DNA of 24,504 nucleotides from Bacillota bacterium (GCA_023488565.1 JAMDDZ010000131.1:1-24504), one strand, 5' to 3'. Counted from the stretch's first letter, positions 15,585 through 22,731 are shown. Program-made: numbers and translations. The notes: generated by a model not told the origin, from the sequence alone.

Positions 15585-16137
15585 GGGCCCTCGAAATCTT
15601 TGCTGACGGGAGTACCACCGCGGACAAATTTCAGTGCCCTCTAGCTCCTTTTCGGCAGTGACCAATGCACAACGATAGTCGATAACTCGGGATAATAGGT
15701 CATTACTCACCAGATTGAGCAATAGTTGTGGCACTCACTTCACGAGTCCCTCGACAAATTATTCTATCGTTTATCACCGCGGGCACCCTTTATGGCACAT
15801 GGTTAGTCGTCTAGCGTACTAAATTATGCACATAGCCGCGGGGATCGGCCAGGTAGCTCCCCTATTTACCGATGGGCGGGCTTATTGATAGATCCAGAAA
15901 AATCGCAATGGCAAAGTCTTCGCGCCGATAGCGTGACTCCGTTTGTTCGTCTACAATGCTCCTTTGCCCGCTCTTTTCGTACAACTGTTGATTGTCAAGG
16001 CAGCTTAAATAGCGCTGTCGACAAAGTTTTTGCTGTCATCACCTCACTGCCGCCAGTCCCTTCCGATCGGAATCAGGTATGAAACCGCATAATCCGTGGA
16101 ACAATCTGGTAGATCCAACATTTACGGAGGGATGCAA
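15585..16137 (+). other. About 550-nt gap without a supported gene
   Basis: No open frame here has both a ribosome site and a protein-like sequence; the longest plus-strand frame (15885-16082, 65 codons) lacks a Shine-Dalgarno and matches no family I know. The text CCGCGG recurs three times (near 15619, 15778 and 15836), and an inverted GCACAAC/GTTGTG pair spans about 60 nt near 15665-15733. I see no tRNA, T-box or clear promoter. It may be decayed sequence or contain an unrecognised RNA or the promoter of the next gene. Confidence 0.4.
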
Positions 16138-16845
16138 ATGAAAACGGCATTGTGGGCTGCCGCAGTGGCGGCCGTGGTGTGGGTAGGAGCTTCTGTTCGA
16201 GCCGCCGTGGTTTCGCCTTTGCTCACGGCGTTTTCAGCGACTCACGCTAAACCACTAGGATTTAGTCTCAACGGCTGGGTGGAGATTCCTCCAGGGCACA
16301 CTACCCAAACCCTATCATCCTTGGTCGCTCAAACAGCTCGCAGTTTACATGTTAACGGACCATTAATTACTAGTGGCGGTCCCACCTATCAGAAAATTTC
16401 CGTATCCACTACGGTTGCGGGATTCTATACCGACGTGATTGCCGAACGTTTGCAAAACGGCAGCAATTTCATCGTGGTGGATAGAACTGGAGACCAAGGT
16501 TTTCATGGGTTGAGAGAAAGTACCCAAGTTGTGAATCATGTGTTGCAGCCTTTTGGTTCCGTGCACATGTCCATCACCTTGCAAGGCGCTATTGCCGGAT
16601 CGGCAATGTCAGTAGCACAGGAAGAAGCGGTGGTAAACCACGCGTTTACTGCAATCGACGCGGTCCGGGTCAACGGTATAGCGACTTCGCAATATGTTTC
16701 GATGGCCGGTGACAGCAGTCTGATTGGAGCGTCTGACAATCTTCAGGGACACCCTGTCAACATTCAAGTAGCACTCAATTACAACACCTATTGGCATCAA
16801 GAACAAATTGACGTGGGCTCTCCCCTGGTGACAGTTACCTATTAA
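16138..16845 (+). CDS. YwmB-like exported protein
   Basis: A 235-residue protein with a clear Sec-type signal sequence: KTALWAAAVAAVVWVGASVRA, with likely cleavage after about residue 22. The rest is a soluble, beta-rich extracytoplasmic domain without membrane segments or cysteines. Repeated blocks such as NGWVEIPPGHTT and QVALNYNTYWHQ and the place between the atp operon and a spoIIQ-like gene match YwmB of Bacillus, a TATA-box-binding-protein-like fold of unknown role. The ATG at 16138 has GGAGGG 6 nt upstream; the in-frame ATG at 16132 is too close to it. YwmB identity is inferred mainly from synteny, length and the signal peptide. The murA and spoIID genes that follow ywmB in Bacillus are missing. 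Confidence 0.6.
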   Translation: MKTALWAAAVAAVVWVGASVRAAVVSPLLTAFSATHAKPLGFSLNGWVEIPPGHTTQTLSSLVAQTARSLHVNGPLITSGGPTYQKISVSTTVAGFYTDVIAERLQNGSNFIVVDRTGDQGFHGLRESTQVVNHVLQPFGSVHMSITLQGAIAGSAMSVAQEEAVVNHAFTAIDAVRVNGIATSQYVSMAGDSSLIGASDNLQGHPVNIQVALNYNTYWHQEQIDVGSPLVTVTY

Positions 16846-16942
16846 GACTAAGGCAGCCGATTAAAATGGCATAAACTGGGCAAAATGGAAACAGGAGGAT
16901 GCCTAGTCGCTCCTCAATTTACGACAGGAAGCGGGAAACAGC

Positions 16943-17527
16943 ATGGCAAATCGTCGTCTCACCTTATTTGGCATCATTGGCGGAGCTGTCGTGGTAGCCG
17001 GGGGAATTGTGACCGTGGTGTTGCATCATGCGGCCACTCGGCCCGTTACTGTTCCGGTCACGCGAATCAGTCATCCGCATCCCCGAAGCAACCATTCGGG
17101 AAATGCGGCATCCGAACCTACCGCCGCACCGTTAATGTTGCCGGTCAACGCCCCGGTACAAAATGCCTATGGTTGGCAGTACTCGGGCGCTCTCAACGAA
17201 TGGTATTTCAATCCTGGCATTACCATTGCGGCCAAGGTCGGTACCCCGGTTCACGCCGCTTGGGCGGGCACGGTAACCAAGGTCGCCGATAACCCGGCTA
17301 TGGGGATGACCGTTACGGTCGCGGATGGCAATAGCTACAACACCGTGTATGGACATTTGGGGCAGGTCTCGGTAAAACAGGGACAAGTGCTAAGCCAAGG
17401 GCAGGTACTAGGAACCGTTGGCGGCAACGATATTTACAGCCATCAAACCGGGTCCCACGTGGATTTTCAAGTGTATCGAGGGAACCAAGCCATGGATCCC
17501 GAGACCTATCTTCATCCGTCGTCATAA
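16943..17527 (+). CDS. SpoIIQ-like membrane LytM (M23) protein, zinc ligands lost
   Basis: A 194-residue type II membrane protein: five residues, a helix at about 6-27, a linker rich in His, Pro and Ser (30-70), then a LytM-fold domain (73-190) with VGTPVHAAWAGTV, YGHL and GTVGGNDIYSHQTGSHVDF. Active M23 enzymes bind zinc through HxxxD and the second His of HxH. Here these positions are N90, T94 and D174, so all three ligands are gone, while the two catalytic-type histidines H138 and H172 remain. A structural, non-enzymatic role is therefore inferred. In Bacillus SpoIIQ anchors the channel between forespore and mother cell and also has a degenerate site. The spoIIID neighbour supports this identity. 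The start follows AGGAAGCG. Confidence 0.82.
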   Translation: MANRRLTLFGIIGGAVVVAGGIVTVVLHHAATRPVTVPVTRISHPHPRSNHSGNAASEPTAAPLMLPVNAPVQNAYGWQYSGALNEWYFNPGITIAAKVGTPVHAAWAGTVTKVADNPAMGMTVTVADGNSYNTVYGHLGQVSVKQGQVLSQGQVLGTVGGNDIYSHQTGSHVDFQVYRGNQAMDPETYLHPSS

Positions 17528-17554
17528 GATTAAGGTAGGAAGACAGGGATCTTA

Positions 17555-17592
17555 TGCCAGAGCAGCCATCAAATGCTCTGGCATTATTTTTT
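17555..17592 (+). terminator. Strong terminator between spoIIQ-like gene and spoIIID
   Basis: TGCCAGAGCA (17555-17564) pairs perfectly with TGCTCTGGCA (17574-17583) around a 9-nt loop and is followed by TTATTTTTT. It implies that spoIIID is transcribed from its own promoter. Confidence 0.92.
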
Positions 17593-17608
17593 AACCGGGC
17601 CATATACT
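17581..17608 (+). promoter_or_regulatory. Candidate sigma-E promoter of spoIIID
   Basis: GCATTATT at 17581-17588 and CATATACT at 17601-17608 resemble the mother-cell sigma-E elements (-35 around kmATATT, -10 CATAnnnT) with spacing near 13 nt. spoIIID is a sigma-E gene in Bacillus. The -35 would overlap the 3' arm and T-run of the terminator. No good sigma-A pair is visible here. Confidence 0.4.
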
Positions 17609-17643
17609 CTACCAAGTATCGGGGGGAGAAAGGGGCCGGAGGG

Positions 17644-17901
17644 GTGAAGGACCATATCTGGCAACGTGTAATGGATATTGGCGATTACATTTTGAAGAGT
17701 GGGGCTACGGTGCGTGACACCGCAAAAGTGTTTGGGGTCTCGAAAAGCACAGTGCATAAGGATGTCACCGAGCGATTGCCCAAAGTAAATGCCCACTTAG
17801 CCGACGAAGTCAAAAAAGTCCTTGAGCTGAACAAAGCCGAAAGGCATCTTCGTGGCGGCGAAGCCACCCGTCAAAAATTCCGCACACAAAACAACCTTTA
17901 G
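17644..17901 (+). CDS. spoIIID: Sporulation transcription factor SpoIIID
   Basis: Mother-cell DNA-binding protein that acts after sigma-E and both activates and represses sporulation genes. The 85 residues follow the family almost position by position: helix-turn-helix at about 22-41 (TVRDTAKVFGVSKSTVHKD), then TERLPKVN and the diagnostic RHLRGGEAT (67-75) with a basic tail. Translation probably starts at GTG 17644 after a GGGGGAGAAAGGGG stretch; an in-frame ATG at 17554 lies inside the terminator and is rejected. This gene is the strongest evidence that the organism makes endospores. mbl, which follows in Bacillus, is replaced here by metK. Confidence 0.95.
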   Translation: MKDHIWQRVMDIGDYILKSGATVRDTAKVFGVSKSTVHKDVTERLPKVNAHLADEVKKVLELNKAERHLRGGEATRQKFRTQNNL

Positions 17902-17915
17902 GATAGGGCAGCGTC

Positions 17916-17968
17916 GACCCCAAACACATAGACCGGGGTCCATCCGGGGGCGCACCCATCGCCCCCGG
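17916..17968 (+). other. Two tandem GC-rich hairpins after spoIIID
   Basis: GACCCC (17916-17921) pairs with GGGGTC (17935-17940), and CCGGGGGCG (17944-17952) pairs perfectly with CGCCCCCGG (17960-17968) around 7 nt. Neither is followed by a T-run, so they are not classical terminators, though they could stabilise the spoIIID 3' end or pause polymerase before the metK promoter. Confidence 0.5.
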
Positions 17969-17989
17969 CGAGAATCCAGCCTCGTTGAA

Positions 17990-18018
17990 TTGACATTCCT
18001 AACTTCCCCTTCTATAAT
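17990..18018 (+). promoter_or_regulatory. Consensus sigma-A promoter of metK
   Basis: Perfect TTGACA (17990-17995) and perfect TATAAT (18013-18018) with an ideal 17-nt spacer, the strongest promoter in the window. The transcript would start near 18025, about 15 nt before the riboswitch P1 helix, consistent with expression controlled mainly by the downstream riboswitch. Confidence 0.93.
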
Positions 18019-18039
18019 TGCAACGACAATATGGTAATG

Positions 18040-18185
18040 CTCTTATCAAGAGCGGTGGAGGGACAGGCCCGATGAAGCCCGGCAACCGGCGAAACCTGCC
18101 AAGGTGCCAATCCCGACCCCTTTTTGGGGACGGATGAGAGATATGGTTTTGGACCTCTTCTCTCACGTGGAGAAGGGGATTTTTT
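18040..18185 (+). ncRNA. SAM-I (S-box) riboswitch with terminator
   Basis: The aptamer runs from CTCTTATC (18040-18047) to GATGAGAG (18133-18140), which close helix P1. Diagnostic internal text includes AGAGCGGTGGAGGGAC, the kink-turn CCGATGAAGCCCGG, CAACC, and AAGGTGCCAATCC. The expression platform is CCTCTTCTC (18154-18162) with GAGAAGGGG (18170-18178) and T6 (18180-18185). Bound SAM stabilises P1 and lets the terminator form, so metK is turned off when SAM is plentiful. The metK start lies 22 nt beyond the T-run. Confidence 0.97.
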
Positions 18186-18207
18186 GTGATGAGTAGGAGG
18201 TCTAGCC

Positions 18208-19407
18208 GTGGGACATGATTTTTTATTTACCTCAGAATCAGTAACCGAAGGCCATCCCGACAAAGTGGCTGATCAGATTTCGGATGCGATTTTGGATCGC
18301 ATTTTGGCCCAGGATGGTATGGCGAGGGTGGCGGCGGAAACCGTCGTGACCACCGGACTAGCCCTTGTGGTCGGGGAGATTTCCACCACCTGCTACGTCG
18401 ACATCCCTCACGTGGTTCGGGACACCATCCGCAATATTGGATATACTCGGGCCAAAATGGGATTTGACGCAGATACCGTGGCTGTTATTACCTCGATTGA
18501 CGAACAGTCGCCTGATATTGCTATGGGAGTCGATCAAGCGCTTGAGTCAAGAACCGGACAAGGTGAGGATGTTGAGCGGATTGGCGCCGGGGACCAGGGC
18601 ATGGTATTTGGCTATGCCTGTGACGAAACCCCGGAATTCATGCCGCTGCCAATTTCCCTGGCGCATCAACTTTCGTATCGACTCGCTGTGGTGCGCAAGG
18701 AAGACGTCTTGCCCTACCTGTGGCCAGACGGCAAGACCCAGGTGACGGTACGTTATCGCGGCGGGATTCCCGTCGGGGTTGATACGGTATTGATTTCGGC
18801 ACAGCATAACGGTGACGTGAGTCAGGAAGAACTGCGCCGAGGATTGATTGAGGAGGTCATTAAACCGGTACTGGGCGAACGATGGCTAAATCCAGATACC
18901 CGTATTTTGACCAACCCTACAGGTCGGTTTGTGATTGGAGGACCCCATGGCGACTCCGGATTAACTGGCAGGAAAATTATTGTCGACACTTATGGCGGGT
19001 ACGCACGCCACGGCGGCGGGGCTTTTTCCGGGAAAGACCCTACTAAAGTCGACCGTTCGGCTTCCTACGCTGCTCGTTGGGTGGCAAAAAATTTGGTGGC
19101 AGCGGGATTGGCCCATAGAGCAGAAATTCAAATAGCGTACGCAATTGGAGTCGCTAAACCGATTTCCGTTATGGTTGATACCTTTGGGACGGGAAAGCTT
19201 CCAGACCCTCAATTGGCCCAAGTGGTATGTTCGTTATTTGACCTGCGGCCCTTGGCAATTATTCGCCAACTTGACTTGCAACGTCCGATATATTTGCAAA
19301 CGGCTGCCTATGGTCACTTTGGCCGTACTGATGTTGAACTGCCATGGGAATCATTGAATCGCGTCGAAGCCCTGCGCGAGGCTGCAGAACTTCAAACTAA
19401 AGTTTAA
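18208..19407 (+). CDS. metK: S-adenosylmethionine synthetase
   Basis: Makes SAM from methionine and ATP in the cytoplasm; 399 residues, normal length. Motifs are TEGHPDKVADQISDAILD (13-30) with the conserved histidine of GHPDK, the ATP-binding GAGDQGMVFGYA, and the phosphate loop GGGAFSGKDPTKVDRSASY. The start is GTG 18208, with TAGGAGGT 7 nt upstream. It is controlled by the SAM-I riboswitch in front, giving product feedback. Its SAM also serves PrmC in this window. It occupies the position where mbl follows spoIIID in Bacillus. Confidence 0.97.
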   Translation: MGHDFLFTSESVTEGHPDKVADQISDAILDRILAQDGMARVAAETVVTTGLALVVGEISTTCYVDIPHVVRDTIRNIGYTRAKMGFDADTVAVITSIDEQSPDIAMGVDQALESRTGQGEDVERIGAGDQGMVFGYACDETPEFMPLPISLAHQLSYRLAVVRKEDVLPYLWPDGKTQVTVRYRGGIPVGVDTVLISAQHNGDVSQEELRRGLIEEVIKPVLGERWLNPDTRILTNPTGRFVIGGPHGDSGLTGRKIIVDTYGGYARHGGGAFSGKDPTKVDRSASYAARWVAKNLVAAGLAHRAEIQIAYAIGVAKPISVMVDTFGTGKLPDPQLAQVVCSLFDLRPLAIIRQLDLQRPIYLQTAAYGHFGRTDVELPWESLNRVEALREAAELQTKV

Positions 19408-19424
19408 AAAGGGCATGTTTACCG

Positions 19425-19453
19425 CCCCTCTTCCGTATATATACGGATAGGGG
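19425..19453 (+). repeat. Inverted repeat covering the next gene's ribosome site
   Basis: The 16-nt perfect palindrome TCCGTATATATACGGA (19432-19447) is flanked by CCCCT (19425-19429) and AGGGG (19449-19453), giving a stem of over 12 bp. The AGGGGGG that would serve as the Shine-Dalgarno of the gene at 19463 lies in the 3' arm. A competing GGGC/GCCC pair (19411-19414 with 19424-19427) overlaps the 5' arm. No T-run follows, so it is not an ordinary terminator for metK. Confidence 0.6.
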
Positions 19454-19462
19454 GGAGCCGCA

Positions 19463-19930
19463 GTGGCATGGTGGGGAGCCGTTGGTCTGGTGCTAGCGTT
19501 GTACGGGGCCATGACGTTGGTGGAATGGCTGTATCAAAGGGTGAGTTTCCCCGAGTCGTGGAGCCGGGTTAATTTCGTGAGTTTAGTTGTGCGGGTAAAG
19601 AACCAGGAAGCGACCATTGAACGCACTATGCGGGAGTTGATGTCGTTATGGTCGGAGCAGCAATGGGCACATAGCGACATTGACGTGATAATCTCCGATG
19701 GAGGGTCACGGGACCAAACTGCTGTTATTGTCGAGCGTTTGGCCACTCGCTTTCCTGGTTTTAAGGTCGTCGATCCTGGATTGGACGAAGCGTCGGTGCT
19801 GAAGTTATGCAATTACCCGGTGGTGATTTGGGTTGATTATTCTCAGGGACACCGCACGGGTAGTATTGTACCTACGGTACACCAGCTTTTGGCGCAAAAT
19901 CCGTTACGCAGCAAAAACTTGTCGGGATAG
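19463..19930 (+). CDS. Short membrane-anchored glycosyltransferase-like protein
   Basis: A 155-residue protein with one N-terminal membrane helix (about residues 2-22) followed by the first half of a GT-A fold: SLVVRVKNQEATIERTMREL (about 39-58) and DIDVIISDGGSRDQTAVIVERL (about 73-94), which matches the nucleotide-binding start of family 2 glycosyltransferases. It stops soon after VIWVDYSQG, where full-length enzymes continue into the acceptor half, so no complete active site is visible. It may be a regulatory or partner domain, or a truncated gene. The start is GTG 19463 with an AGGGGGG site inside a hairpin. Function unknown. Confidence 0.7.
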   Translation: MAWWGAVGLVLALYGAMTLVEWLYQRVSFPESWSRVNFVSLVVRVKNQEATIERTMRELMSLWSEQQWAHSDIDVIISDGGSRDQTAVIVERLATRFPGFKVVDPGLDEASVLKLCNYPVVIWVDYSQGHRTGSIVPTVHQLLAQNPLRSKNLSG

Positions 19931-19997
19931 CAGGAAATTGCGTGCGTTTCGAGAATAGTTAATAGTATCGAGGCGACCTTGTTAGGGGTCGGTCTAT

Positions 19998-21632
19998 ATG
20001 ACTATGAAGCAACGCATGGCGGATGTTTATTTATGGCTGGTGGTAGGACTAGCTATCTTAGGATGGCTAGCGCTTCCCCTGGGCTTCTATCCGACGACCC
20101 ATGTTGTTACCATCCTTATCGGTATGGCAATGGTGGCGGTATCGGACATTTGGCCTTTGAAAATATCACGGGGGAGTATTGCTCTCTCGACCGCCGGATA
20201 TTTTTCTGTGTTTATGATTGGTGGGCTGCCAGCCGCATCCTATGCGCTGTTATGCGGGTTAGTAATCAGTACCCTGACTCGTCCTCGCGGTGTCAAGTCG
20301 CTGTTTAATATGGCTCAATTTATTCTCAGCCTGTATGGGGCAGCCTTGGTGTACGACGCCATGATCAGTCATTTATGGCTTGCTTTGGTTGCGTTTGCCG
20401 TGGTTTCGATAGGAATTAACCACTTGCTAGTAAACGCCTACTACATAATTTTAGAAGGATCCCCAGCACTGGCCGATGCGGTACCCAGCCTCTTGTTAGA
20501 CGGATTGGCATGGGTGATATCCGCCCCCCTAATTGCGATTTTTGTGTTGTTGGATCGGGCCTACCATTGGCAGGGCGCTATATTGGCGTTCTTCCCGTTT
20601 TTGTTTGTGACCTGGCTATTAGCCTCGGCCTACCAAACTCGTCGTGCGCATCAAAACACTATGGCGGTGGCGCGGGTCAGCACCGGGATTGCGCTGGCAG
20701 GGGACCGCCCCACCATTTATCAATTAATCGAACGCGCATTGCGGGATATCATGGATGTTACCGCCATTGTCATCTATGCTATGGGGCCTAACCCGCACGA
20801 ATTGGTGCGGGAGTGGATTTTTCATCCACTTGGCGAAAATGCACCCTATGACAGTACTGTGCATCCTAATGAAGGCATTACCGGATGGGTGATGGAGACC
20901 CAATCCCCCGAATTGGTACCGGACAGCTTTCGGATCAGTGACCGTTGGGTTAATCCGGGTGATACCTATCCTCTACGGTCTGCCCTAATGTTGCCGATGG
21001 TCACGGAGGGGCAGTTGGTGGGCATGGTGGTGGTGGGTAATGTGCGACCGAATATCTATGACAATTTTGACCTGCGGCTGGGGATGATTATTGCAGGACA
21101 GGCGGCTATAGCGCTGCGAAAAATTGATCTGGACCACGAAACCACCAGATTAGGACGAGTTGATCCGTTAATACCTGAACTTTTTAACTATCGCCATTTC
21201 CGCAACGCTCTGCAGAGTGAACTTGATTACGCCAAAATGTATCAACGCCAGTGTGCCGTGGCATTTTTAGACATGGACCGTTTTAAATTGGTCAATGACC
21301 AGTATGGACATCTCATTGGGGATGAAGTACTACGCCAGTTGGTGGCAGTGGTCCGTAGAGAAATTCGTGCCCATGATCTCTTGGCCCGGTACGGCGGGGA
21401 TGAGTTTGTGCTGTTGCTTTCGGATATTGATGTTCAGAGCGTAAAGCAGGTGTTGGACAGGATTCAAGACCGCATTGGACAGCATCAATTTTCCGGTGTG
21501 GACTTTCCCTTGGGAGTTAGCGTGGGATGGGCACTCTATCCCGAAGATGGGGAAACCTTAGAACATCTTTTGAATGTCGCGGATCAGCACATGTACCGAA
21601 ACAAGGAATTAAGACGCAAAATTCACTATTGA
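19998..21632 (+). CDS. Membrane GAF-GGDEF diguanylate cyclase
   Basis: Makes cyclic di-GMP from two GTP. A membrane domain of about eight segments (10-215) includes a FNMAQF motif at 103-108. A GAF-like domain (about 222-376) and a GGDEF domain (about 385-544) follow. The active site is intact: GGDEF at 466-470 and metal-binding FLDMDRFKLVND. An I-site, RAHD at 457-460, sits five residues ahead, predicting product inhibition. The usual D-x-LTGL-x-N entry is degenerate (DPLIPELFN). AGGGG precedes the ATG; a second ATG two codons on is possible. The signal sensed is unknown. A downstream HD-GYP protein appears to carry the same membrane domain. Confidence 0.93.
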   Translation: MTMKQRMADVYLWLVVGLAILGWLALPLGFYPTTHVVTILIGMAMVAVSDIWPLKISRGSIALSTAGYFSVFMIGGLPAASYALLCGLVISTLTRPRGVKSLFNMAQFILSLYGAALVYDAMISHLWLALVAFAVVSIGINHLLVNAYYIILEGSPALADAVPSLLLDGLAWVISAPLIAIFVLLDRAYHWQGAILAFFPFLFVTWLLASAYQTRRAHQNTMAVARVSTGIALAGDRPTIYQLIERALRDIMDVTAIVIYAMGPNPHELVREWIFHPLGENAPYDSTVHPNEGITGWVMETQSPELVPDSFRISDRWVNPGDTYPLRSALMLPMVTEGQLVGMVVVGNVRPNIYDNFDLRLGMIIAGQAAIALRKIDLDHETTRLGRVDPLIPELFNYRHFRNALQSELDYAKMYQRQCAVAFLDMDRFKLVNDQYGHLIGDEVLRQLVAVVRREIRAHDLLARYGGDEFVLLLSDIDVQSVKQVLDRIQDRIGQHQFSGVDFPLGVSVGWALYPEDGETLEHLLNVADQHMYRNKELRRKIHY

Positions 21633-21669
21633 TAGCCAATTCAAAGGACAATTCTCGATTCTGGAATGC

Positions 21670-21759
21670 TTATCCCCATGAAAATTCGTTGAAATTGCTG
21701 TTATCAACAGAGTTATCCCCATTATCCCCAGGTGAGAACGACTGCCAAACTGTGGATTG
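21670..21759 (+). other. Cluster of DnaA-box-like nonamers
   Basis: TTATCCCCA occurs at 21670-21678, 21713-21721 and 21722-21730, and TTATCAACA at 21701-21709; each is one base from the DnaA consensus TTATCCACA. A reverse-strand site, TGTGGATTG at 21751-21759, matches 7 of 9. Two boxes abut directly. The cluster fills the space between the GGDEF gene and the promoter of the cold-shock gene. It could be a DnaA-responsive control region or a titration site. No AT-rich unwinding element or dnaA/dnaN gene is nearby, so I do not call an origin. Confidence 0.5.
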
Positions 21760-21802
21760 TTCACCAGAACAAAGGCTGACGAATACTGCCGATGGATATT
21801 GT

Positions 21803-21831
21803 TTGACTTTTTTGGCAGCAGATGCTATATT
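21803..21831 (+). promoter_or_regulatory. Sigma-A promoter of the cold-shock gene
   Basis: TTGACT (21803-21808) and TATATT (21826-21831) with a 17-nt spacer; the start site near 21838 leaves a leader of about 48 nt. The DnaA-box-like cluster ends 44 nt upstream. Confidence 0.75.
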
Positions 21832-21885
21832 AAGCCCGGTCGTCCTCACAGTTAGGGCGGCGCAAGAAAGGGGAAATATTCAAGT

Positions 21886-22083
21886 ATGACCGGACGTGTC
21901 AAATGGTTCAGCGCAGAAAAAGGCTACGGCTTTTTGGAGCGTGAAGACGGCGGCGATGTATTTGTTCATTACAGTGCCATAAATGGCGAAGGTTTCCGTA
22001 CGCTCAACGAAGGCGAGCGTGTCGAATTTGATGTTGTAGAGGGTGACCGTGGCCCACAGGCCGCGAACGTCGTCCGCCTATAA
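21886..22083 (+). CDS. Cold-shock domain protein (CspA family)
   Basis: A 65-residue single cold-shock domain that binds single-stranded RNA and DNA and acts as an RNA chaperone. RNP1 is KGYGFL (12-17) and RNP2 is VFVHY (25-29). The TGRVKWF N-terminus and the closing GPQAANVVRL are standard. AAAGGGG lies upstream of the ATG. It has its own promoter and terminator, so it is a monocistronic gene. Whether it is cold-induced or constitutive cannot be told from sequence. Confidence 0.96.
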   Translation: MTGRVKWFSAEKGYGFLEREDGGDVFVHYSAINGEGFRTLNEGERVEFDVVEGDRGPQAANVVRL

Positions 22084-22101
22084 AGTGTAAATTTCGACAA
22101 G

Positions 22102-22142
22102 GGCAAGGGGCCGTTGACTCGGTCCCTTGCCTATTTGATTTG
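22102..22142 (+). terminator. Terminator after the cold-shock gene
   Basis: GGCAAGGG (22102-22109) pairs with CCCTTGCC (22124-22131), with an inner CCG/CGG pair, then TATTTGATTTG. The T-run is loose but the stem is strong and well placed, 18 nt after the stop. Confidence 0.75.
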
Positions 22143-22148
22143 TAACGA

Positions 22149-22157
22149 TGGTATAAT
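22149..22157 (+). promoter_or_regulatory. Extended -10 promoter of hpf
   Basis: TGGTATAAT combines a perfect -10 at 22152-22157 with the extended TGn element. The best -35 is TTGCCT at 22127-22132 with a long 19-nt spacer, which overlaps the terminator stem. Predicted start near 22164. Confidence 0.6.
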
Positions 22158-22213
22158 GGAGTACCAGTTCAGTTGCCATGGATTGGGACAAAGCCATAAA
22201 GGGGCGAATACGC

Positions 22214-22720
22214 ATGGAAGTCATCGTTCGCGGCAAAAATTTTGAGGTCACGGATGCTCTCAAAGAGCATGTCACCAAAAAATTGGGCAAGATGGCTAAA
22301 TTGTTTGACCCCCACCCCGTAACCGCGCACGCGGTCCTGAGTGTCGAGAAGGAACGCCAGATTGTTGAAGTGACGATGCCTATTGACGGACTGCTTCTTC
22401 GCGGAGAAGAGGCGACACCGGATATGTATGCATCAGTAGATCTTGTGGTTGATAAACTCGAGAAACAATATGCAAAATTCAAGACTCGTGTGCGTCGGCG
22501 TCATGGACCGTCCGAACATCGTGTGCCACCACCTATGGACGTAGCCAACGTGGTGCGCCGTAAAACTTTTCCAGCCAAACCTATGCTGCTTGATGAGGCT
22601 TTGATGCAGATGGACCTATTGGGCCATGATTTTTTTGTTTTCACCAACGGCGAGACCGATACCATCAATGTCCTGTATCGTAGGCGTGACGGGGAATACG
22701 GGCTCCTCGAACCCCGTTGA
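22214..22720 (+). CDS. hpf: Long-form ribosome hibernation promoting factor
   Basis: Binds the decoding region of idle 30S subunits and, through its C-terminal domain, pairs ribosomes into inactive 100S dimers. The N-terminal S30AE domain (1-95) begins MEVIVRGKNFEVTDALKEHV. A basic linker, RVRRRHGP, leads to the dimerisation domain (about 108-168) with VRRKTFPAKPMLLDEA, LGHDFFVFTN and INVLYRRRDGEYGLLEP. The 168 residues fit the long HPF of Firmicutes. I chose ATG 22214 with AAAGGGG upstream over the in-frame ATG at 22178, which adds a non-family extension. It has its own promoter and a strong terminator. Confidence 0.96.
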   Translation: MEVIVRGKNFEVTDALKEHVTKKLGKMAKLFDPHPVTAHAVLSVEKERQIVEVTMPIDGLLLRGEEATPDMYASVDLVVDKLEKQYAKFKTRVRRRHGPSEHRVPPPMDVANVVRRKTFPAKPMLLDEALMQMDLLGHDFFVFTNGETDTINVLYRRRDGEYGLLEPR

Positions 22721-22731
22721 ATGAGCACTTC

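Noticed and set aside
15603..15625. T-box-like text (GGTGGTAC near CCGCGG) on the reverse strand
   Set aside because: Word order does not match the T-box AGGGTGGnACCGCG sequence, no specifier stem is visible, and no aminoacyl-tRNA gene lies on that strand.
15885..16082. 65-codon plus-strand open frame
   Set aside because: No ribosome binding site, protein composition unlike its neighbours, no family resemblance.
16859..16890. Sigma-F promoter for the spoIIQ-like gene (GATTA...GGCAAAAT)
   Set aside because: Both elements match the consensus poorly, so it is not supported.
16885..17292. 135-codon plus-strand frame starting MetGluThrGlyGly
   Set aside because: A good AGGAGG lies near it, but it overlaps the SpoIIQ-like LytM domain in another frame and its composition looks like a shadow.
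21670..21759. Replication origin at the DnaA-box-like cluster
   Set aside because: No AT-rich unwinding region and no dnaA, dnaN, gyrB or rpmH nearby; kept only as a DnaA-box-like cluster.
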